In this document: positions 59,547-64,000 of the stretch, in pieces | Layout: every line of letters starts with the position of its first letter | Numbering within the stretch: the first letter of the stretch is position 1 | From: Allobosea caraganae | Lineage (GTDB): Bacteria; Pseudomonadota; Alphaproteobacteria; Rhizobiales; Beijerinckiaceae | Reading direction: 5' to 3' | NCBI RefSeq assembly: GCF_003351345.1 | Contig: NZ_QQTO01000020.1 | Coordinates: 124,001 to 188,000 of the forward strand | DNA: 64,000 nt | Made by a program: the position numbers and the translations under genes | The notes under the pieces: generated by a model | Seen by the model: only the letters and a program-made list of their open reading frames with translations | Told to the model about the DNA's origin: nothing | The model's database searches: none

Positions 59547-61261
59547 TCCGCAGCTTCCTTCGTCATGAATTCCTCCGGGAAGTAACGCATCACGCAGGTC
59601 AATGGGTTCGACGCCGCCTGGCCGAGGCCGCAGATCGAGGCGTCGCGCATCGCCTGCGACAGCTCGCCGAGCAGTTCCTGGTTCCAGATCGGCCGCTGCA
59701 TCAGCATGACCGCCTTCTGCGTGCCGACCCGGCAGGGCGTGCACTGGCCGCAGCTCTCATCTTCGAAGAAGCGCATCAGGTTCAGCGCCGCGCCGCGGAT
59801 GTCGTCATTGTCGGAGAGCACCACGACCGCGGCCGAGCCGATGAAGCAGCCATGCTTCTCCAGCGTGCCGAAATCGAGCGGGATGTCGTCCATCGCAGCC
59901 GGCAGGATGCCGCCGGAGGCGCCGCCCGGCAGGTAGGCATGGAAGCGGTGGCCGTCCAGCATGCCGCCGCAGAACTCCTCGATCAGCTCGCGGATCGTCA
60001 CGCCGGCCGGCGCCAGCTTGACGCCGGGCTGCTTGACCCGGCCGGAGACCGAATAGCTGCGCAAGCCGGTGCGGCCATTGCGGCCATGCGAATTCCACCA
60101 GCCATTGCCCTTCTCGACGATGTCGCGGATCCAGTAGAGCGTCTCGACATTGTTGATCAGCGTCGGCTGGTCGAAAAGCCCGACCTGGAACGGGTAGGGC
60201 GGCTTGTGCCGCGGCAGCCCGCGCTTGCCTTCCAGGCTTTCCAGCAGCGAGGATTCCTCACCGCAAATATAGGCGCCTGCGCCGCGCCGCAGATGGATAT
60301 GGGGACCGCCGACCGGCAGCTTGGCGATCTCGCGCTCCAGGATCTCGCGCGCCACCGGATACTCGTCGCGAATGTAGATATAGACCTCGTCCGCCTCGAC
60401 GACATGGGCGCCGATCAGCGTGCCTTCGAGGAAGCGGTGCGGGTCGGTCTGGAGATAGAGCCGATCCTTGAAGGTGCCGGGTTCGCCCTCGTCGCCGTTG
60501 ACCGCCATCAGCCGCGGGCCGGGCTCGCCGCGCACCGCGCGCCATTTCCGCCCCGTTGGAAAGCCGGCGCCGCCGAGCCCGCGCAGGCCGGAATCGTCGA
60601 GCACCGCGAGGACCGACTCGATGCTGCGCTCGCCCGAGCGCAGGCTATCCAGCAGCGCATAGCCGCCGCCAGCGAGATAGGCGCGGTAGTCAATGTACTC
60701 ATCCAGATGCGGATGGGTGTCCCTGGCCTCGATCGCGGCCTGCACCGTCTCGATCGTCGCCTCATGCAGGAAGTTGTGGCCGACCTCGGCGACGGGCGCG
60801 TGGTCGCAGAGACCGACGCAGGGCGCCCGCACCACGCGCACGCCGGCGCCAACCGTCGACTCCAGGCTCGCGAGCAGCTCCTCCGAATGGAACATCGCGC
60901 AGGTCAGGCTGTCGCAGACGCGCACCGTCAGCGGCGGGATGTCGGGCTCGCCCTCCTTCACGATGTCGAAATGGGCGTAGAAGGTCGCGGTCTCGAAGAC
61001 CTCGGCGAAGGAGAGCCTCATCACCTCCGCCAAAGCGGCCAGATGCGCCGCCGAGATCTGGTGATAGCGGTCCTGGATCAGGTGCAGGTGCTCGATCAGC
61101 AGGTCGCGCCGGCGCGGGGCATCGCCGAGCAGCGCCTCTACCTCCTGCAGCGCGCCCGGCTCGATCTGCCGCCCTTTCGGCGTGGACTTGGCTCGCTTGC
61201 GGCCCAGCCCGGGATGCTCGAAGGGCTGAACGCTATGATTGTGATGCTCGTGCGCACTCAT
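59543..61261 (-). CDS. fdh1B: NAD-dependent formate dehydrogenase beta subunit (NuoE-NuoF fusion)
   Basis: 572-residue electron-output subunit that passes electrons from formate to NAD. Residues ~1-170 form a NuoE-like thioredoxin fold with a 2Fe-2S site (CDSLTCAMFHSEELL; APCVGLCDHAP). Residues ~200-560 are NuoF-like: GLRGLGGAGFPTGRKWRAV for NADH, the FMN loop VNGDEGEPGTFKDR, RRGAGAYICGEESSLLES, and the 4Fe-4S cysteines in ESCGQCTPCRVG. A histidine-rich start (HEHHNHS) precedes this. The fused form and pairing to a ~920-residue alpha subunit fit FDH1 rather than the multi-gene fds operon. Confidence 0.93.
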   Translation of the reverse strand: MSAHEHHNHSVQPFEHPGLGRKRAKSTPKGRQIEPGALQEVEALLGDAPRRRDLLIEHLHLIQDRYHQISAAHLAALAEVMRLSFAEVFETATFYAHFDIVKEGEPDIPPLTVRVCDSLTCAMFHSEELLASLESTVGAGVRVVRAPCVGLCDHAPVAEVGHNFLHEATIETVQAAIEARDTHPHLDEYIDYRAYLAGGGYALLDSLRSGERSIESVLAVLDDSGLRGLGGAGFPTGRKWRAVRGEPGPRLMAVNGDEGEPGTFKDRLYLQTDPHRFLEGTLIGAHVVEADEVYIYIRDEYPVAREILEREIAKLPVGGPHIHLRRGAGAYICGEESSLLESLEGKRGLPRHKPPYPFQVGLFDQPTLINNVETLYWIRDIVEKGNGWWNSHGRNGRTGLRSYSVSGRVKQPGVKLAPAGVTIRELIEEFCGGMLDGHRFHAYLPGGASGGILPAAMDDIPLDFGTLEKHGCFIGSAAVVVLSDNDDIRGAALNLMRFFEDESCGQCTPCRVGTQKAVMLMQRPIWNQELLGELSQAMRDASICGLGQAASNPLTCVMRYFPEEFMTKEAAE

Positions 61262-61565
61262 AGGCCGAACCGTTTCCTCGCTGGGCCGTCAAGCCCGCTA
61301 GCCTGCGGCCGTTGATCGCGCCGCTTGTGACGAGCAACGATATAGGAAAGATTCCAAACTGAAAACATCTGGCATGCGTAATGCCAGATATCGGCTGCGG
61401 CCGCCGTTTGGATCAGGCGGGTCGAACCCAGACGTTGACGCGTCGGCGACGAGAATGTCCGACATCCATCATCAGCGGCGTGCGCGTGAAGGCAGTGCAT
61501 CGCGCTTCGCCGCCCGAGATATCCGAGGCGAAGCGATGCATGAGGGCAGGCTTGGACCTGATCCT
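61262..61565. other. Promoter region of the formate dehydrogenase operon
   Basis: No gene. It contains the palindrome at 61367-61389 and an A/T-rich stretch at 61340-61368 that could provide the leftward promoter. The right end precedes the stop of an SDR gene that reads in the same direction. Confidence 0.5.
61367..61389. promoter_or_regulatory. Palindromic operator candidate upstream of formate dehydrogenase
   Basis: Perfect 9-bp arms ATCTGGCAT and ATGCCAGAT with spacer GCGTA, about 105 bases upstream of the beta-subunit start. It lies upstream of the likely -35 region, a position used by activators. The binding protein is not known here. Confidence 0.6.
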
Positions 61566-62342
61566 TTAGTCGTCGACCGGCACGGTGTAGTTCAAGATCA
61601 GGCGGCCGCCATCGGGATAGATGGTCTGGCCAACGATGTAGGAGGCATCGTCGCTGGCGAGGAACGAGGCCACGCTCGCGACTTCGGAAGGCTCGCCGCA
61701 CCGCCCGATCGGAGTGCGGGACAGCACGGCACGGCGTTGGGTTTCGTTCGCCATGACCGTCTTGGCCAGCTCGGTCAGGATGGTTCCCGGGCCGATCGCG
61801 TTGACCCGGATGCCGTGGCGGATGAGCGAGACCGCCATCACGGCCGTGAGCTGCTTGATGCCGCCCTTCGACACTGCGTAGGCAACGGAATTCGGAATCG
61901 CCAGAATGGCGTTGATCGAAGACATGTTGATGATCGAGCCGCCGCGGCCCTGGGCGATCATCACCTTCGCGGCGGCCTGGCCGATCAGGAAGGGCGCCTT
62001 CAGATTGATCCGCTGGATGCGGTCGAAGATTTCTTCAGGGAAGTCCACGAACTCGGCCTGATGGATGATCCCGGCATTGTTGACGAGGATGTCGAGGCCG
62101 CCGAAATCCGCCACGGCCTTGTCGACGAGCTCGGTCGCCATCGGCTTCGAGATCGTCGCGAGATCGCCGGCCCACCACGACGCGCGCTCGCCAAGCCGTT
62201 TGGCGTGGTCTTCGACTTTCTGCGCCAGCACGTCGACCAGCAGGACGTTTGCGCCCTCGGCATGAAAGCGCTCCGCGCAGGCAAGGCCAAGGCCCTGGGC
62301 AGCGCCGGTCACGATCACAGTCTTTCCCTGGTGTTTCATCAT
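61566..62342 (-). CDS. SDR-family oxidoreductase
   Basis: 258-residue classical short-chain dehydrogenase. NAD(P) site VTGAAQGLGLA, NNAG in ILVNNAGIIHQAE, catalytic Ser in MSSINAI and Tyr-x-x-x-Lys in VAYAVSKGG. The aspartate in VLLVDVLAQ after the second strand favours NAD over NADP. Substrate unknown. ATG 62342 (M-M-K-H) is chosen; GGAG lies just upstream. Separated by about 300 bases from the formate dehydrogenase operon on the same strand. Confidence 0.92.
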   Translation of the reverse strand: MMKHQGKTVIVTGAAQGLGLACAERFHAEGANVLLVDVLAQKVEDHAKRLGERASWWAGDLATISKPMATELVDKAVADFGGLDILVNNAGIIHQAEFVDFPEEIFDRIQRINLKAPFLIGQAAAKVMIAQGRGGSIINMSSINAILAIPNSVAYAVSKGGIKQLTAVMAVSLIRHGIRVNAIGPGTILTELAKTVMANETQRRAVLSRTPIGRCGEPSEVASVASFLASDDASYIVGQTIYPDGGRLILNYTVPVDD

Positions 62343-62786
62343 CGGCTCCGAGGTGCGGCGAGGCGGCATGTCGCGTGGGCGCAAAGCGTACGCCGCCGTT
62401 CATCGCAACCGGCGGCCCCAGCGAGCAAGCGCTTCCTGTGACTGACGCCATGCCGCGCGAGCGGGGCGCTCTGAGCCCGGCCATCGTTAGACTTATGTCT
62501 TGGCGTCCCCGTCGCGCCGCGGAGCCTCCGCAGTTGCATCGCCCCGCCTTCAGCCCGGTGATTGTGAACGGCCATTGCGCGTCAAGTGATCGCCTGGGGC
62601 GTCTGGATCACGCTGTCGAAGTCGCTGGCGCTGTTCCGCTGAGGGATGAGCAAACGGCGCCCCGCGCCGGCGGAACTGACGACAAGCATCCTCGGGTCTG
62701 CTTCGCTGCTCCCAAATGACGATAACGATTGACGTGACTTCGCCAGGCTCGGCCGTTTTGCCCGCGCTGTGGTTTTGCGTGGGGCG
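62343..62786. other. Gene-free stretch between the SDR and moeA genes
   Basis: About 440 bases with no credible gene on either strand. The open frames present have no family likeness and run across the SDR or moeA coding strands. I see no repeat or strong hairpin. It should carry the promoter of the SDR gene and the 3' end of the moeA message. Confidence 0.4.
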
Positions 62787-64000
62787 TCAGATGATCGTGC
62801 GAAAGGGGTGGAACAGCATTTGGTCGCCGGGCTCGATATCGGCCCGCTCGGCTGCGATCTCGGCGAGCCCGTCCGCCAGTGCCAGCGGCCTCAACCTGGC
62901 CGAGCCGCCGCGCCCGAGGATCTCGATGCCGATCCGGCCGTAGCCCTGCTCGATCAGCCGGGCCGGGACAAATTCGGTTCGGCCGGTGCGGTGCTGGAAG
63001 CGGGACAAGCTGCTCAGGGGATAGCCGGCCGGGCGTCGTTGCGGTGCGCCTGTCAGCGCGCAGACCATGGCCTGGCCGAGCAGCAGCCACGAGACCAGGC
63101 TGGCGACCGGGTTGCCGGGCAGGCCGAGATAGGCGCAGGCAGCGATGCGTCCGACGACCGTGAACTTGCCCGGCTTCACCGCCATGGCCAGCGTCTCGGC
63201 GTGGCCTCCGGCCCGCTCGACCGCGGCGGCGGCGTGATCCTCGCCGCCGACCGAGGCGCCGCCGCTGGTGACGACGAGGTCGCATTCCCCGGCGAGTTCG
63301 CGCAGGCGCGCGGCGATGGCATCCGCGTCGTCGGCGATCCAGCCGCCATCGCGCACGTCCAATCCGCCAGCCGAGATCAAAGCCAGCAGCATGGCGCGGT
63401 TGGAATCGTAGATGGTTGCGGCGTCGAGCGGCTGGCCCGGCTGGCGCAGCTCGCTGCCGGTCGAGACGACCGCGATCCGCGGGCGGGCGACCGCCGTCAC
63501 GTGACCATAGCCTTGCCCGGCGATCAGGCCGATATGGCGCGCATCCAGCCGCTCGCCGCGATCGAGCAGGCGTTCGGGCGGGTCGATATCCTCGCCCCGC
63601 GGGCGCACGTTGTCGCCGGCCCGGACGGCGCGCGCGAGCACGATCTTGTCGCCAGCGCGTGCGACATGCTCCTGCATCGCCACCGCATCGGCGCCGTCGG
63701 GCAGGAGCGCGCCGGTGAAGATGCGGGCGGCCGCGCCCTCGCGCAGGGCCCGACCCCGCCGCCCGGCGGGCAGGCGCTCGGTCACGGCCAATTCGGTTCC
63801 GGCCGCCAGCCCGTCGCCGCCGGCGAGCGCGTAGCCGTCCATGGCCGATTGCGTGAAGGGCGGAATTGCGACGCGCGCCTCCAGCGGCTCGGCGAGGACG
63901 CGGCCGACGCCGGCTGCCAGGGGAACGCTTTCCGTCCGCGTGATCGGCTTGGTAAGGCTGGTTGCCCGCGCACAGGCCTCCTCGATCGACAGCAGGCGCG
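62787..64000 (-). CDS. moeA: Molybdopterin molybdenumtransferase MoeA (5' end beyond the window)
   Basis: Inserts molybdate into adenylylated molybdopterin. The visible ~404 residues run from RLLSIEEACAR near the start, through PPFTQSAMDGYAL, the motif GSELRQPGQPL, TSGGASVGGEDH and LPGNPVASLVSW (the MoeA signature), to the C-terminal domain ending in PFRTII. The start codon lies beyond base 64000; the ATG at 63842 is internal. Its presence near formate dehydrogenase fits a shared need for the Mo/W cofactor. Confidence 0.95.
   Translation of the reverse strand, partial: RLLSIEEACARATSLTKPITRTESVPLAAGVGRVLAEPLEARVAIPPFTQSAMDGYALAGGDGLAAGTELAVTERLPAGRRGRALREGAAARIFTGALLPDGADAVAMQEHVARAGDKIVLARAVRAGDNVRPRGEDIDPPERLLDRGERLDARHIGLIAGQGYGHVTAVARPRIAVVSTGSELRQPGQPLDAATIYDSNRAMLLALISAGGLDVRDGGWIADDADAIAARLRELAGECDLVVTSGGASVGGEDHAAAAVERAGGHAETLAMAVKPGKFTVVGRIAACAYLGLPGNPVASLVSWLLLGQAMVCALTGAPQRRPAGYPLSSLSRFQHRTGRTEFVPARLIEQGYGRIGIEILGRGGSARLRPLALADGLAEIAAERADIEPGDQMLFHPFRTII

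Overview
The window is a continuous stretch of high-GC chromosome from an alphaproteobacterium of the Hyphomicrobiales (Rhizobiales), most likely a Bosea-like or related Beijerinckiaceae/Boseaceae species. This rests on gene order and architecture: an alphaproteobacterial suf operon with two cysteine desulfurases, glnB-glnA, pdhA-pdhB-pdhC-lpd-lipA with a lipoyl domain on PdhB, a fused ispDF, the dusB-ntrB-ntrC-ntrY-ntrX-hfq-hflX-mazG block, and a two-subunit NAD-dependent formate dehydrogenase of the Methylobacterium FDH1 type. The genus is inference. No rRNA, CRISPR array, prophage or transposase was seen. One tRNA is present (Lys, TTT).

Layout. 1-2 kb: a LysR regulator and a convergent alpha/beta hydrolase. 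2-9.3 kb: the suf operon (cysteine desulfurase, sufB, a foreign-looking small membrane protein, sufC, sufD, a tautomerase, sufS, sufT), with an Irr-box-like palindrome in its promoter region. 9.4-12.3 kb: PhzF-like protein, MmcQ/YjbR protein, Ldh-type oxidoreductase and an A-type Fe-S carrier. 12.4-20.1 kb: diguanylate cyclase, DEAD-box helicase, hydrolase, small membrane protein, LysR regulator and parE. 20.2-23.8 kb: a TetR regulator with a four-helix membrane protein and a palindromic operator, a glycosyltransferase and an FkbM methyltransferase. 23.9-27.7 kb: glnA, glnB and the NAD(P)HX repair enzyme. 27.8-31.6 kb: PRC-barrel protein, several small proteins, tRNA-Lys, an SGNH-like membrane-anchored protein and ftsB. 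31.8-40 kb: pyruvate dehydrogenase operon, three GlsB/YeaQ-like membrane proteins and lipA. 40-53.7 kb: COQ10-like protein, pncC, ispDF, dusB, two nitrogen two-component systems, hfq, hflX, mazG, arfB and recX. 53.7-64 kb: a Bug-type binding protein, a methyltransferase, a protease-fold protein with no catalytic triad, an aldehyde dehydrogenase remnant, formate dehydrogenase, an SDR and the 3' part of moeA.

How it works together: Suf and the A-type carrier build Fe-S clusters needed by LipA and by the Fe-S-rich formate dehydrogenase. LipA supplies lipoate to PdhB and PdhC. MoeA serves the Mo/W cofactor pathway used by formate dehydrogenase. NtrB/NtrC, GlnB and GlnA form the nitrogen-control core.

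The most unusual points are: a small-membrane-protein cassette between sufB and sufC, bounded by a 9-bp direct repeat; a tautomerase translationally coupled to sufD; an unrecognised exported protein gene inside the pdh operon; a catalytically dead HtrA-like protein beside formate dehydrogenase; tandem small proteins resembling a HigA N-terminal segment; and several intergenic palindromic repeat families.
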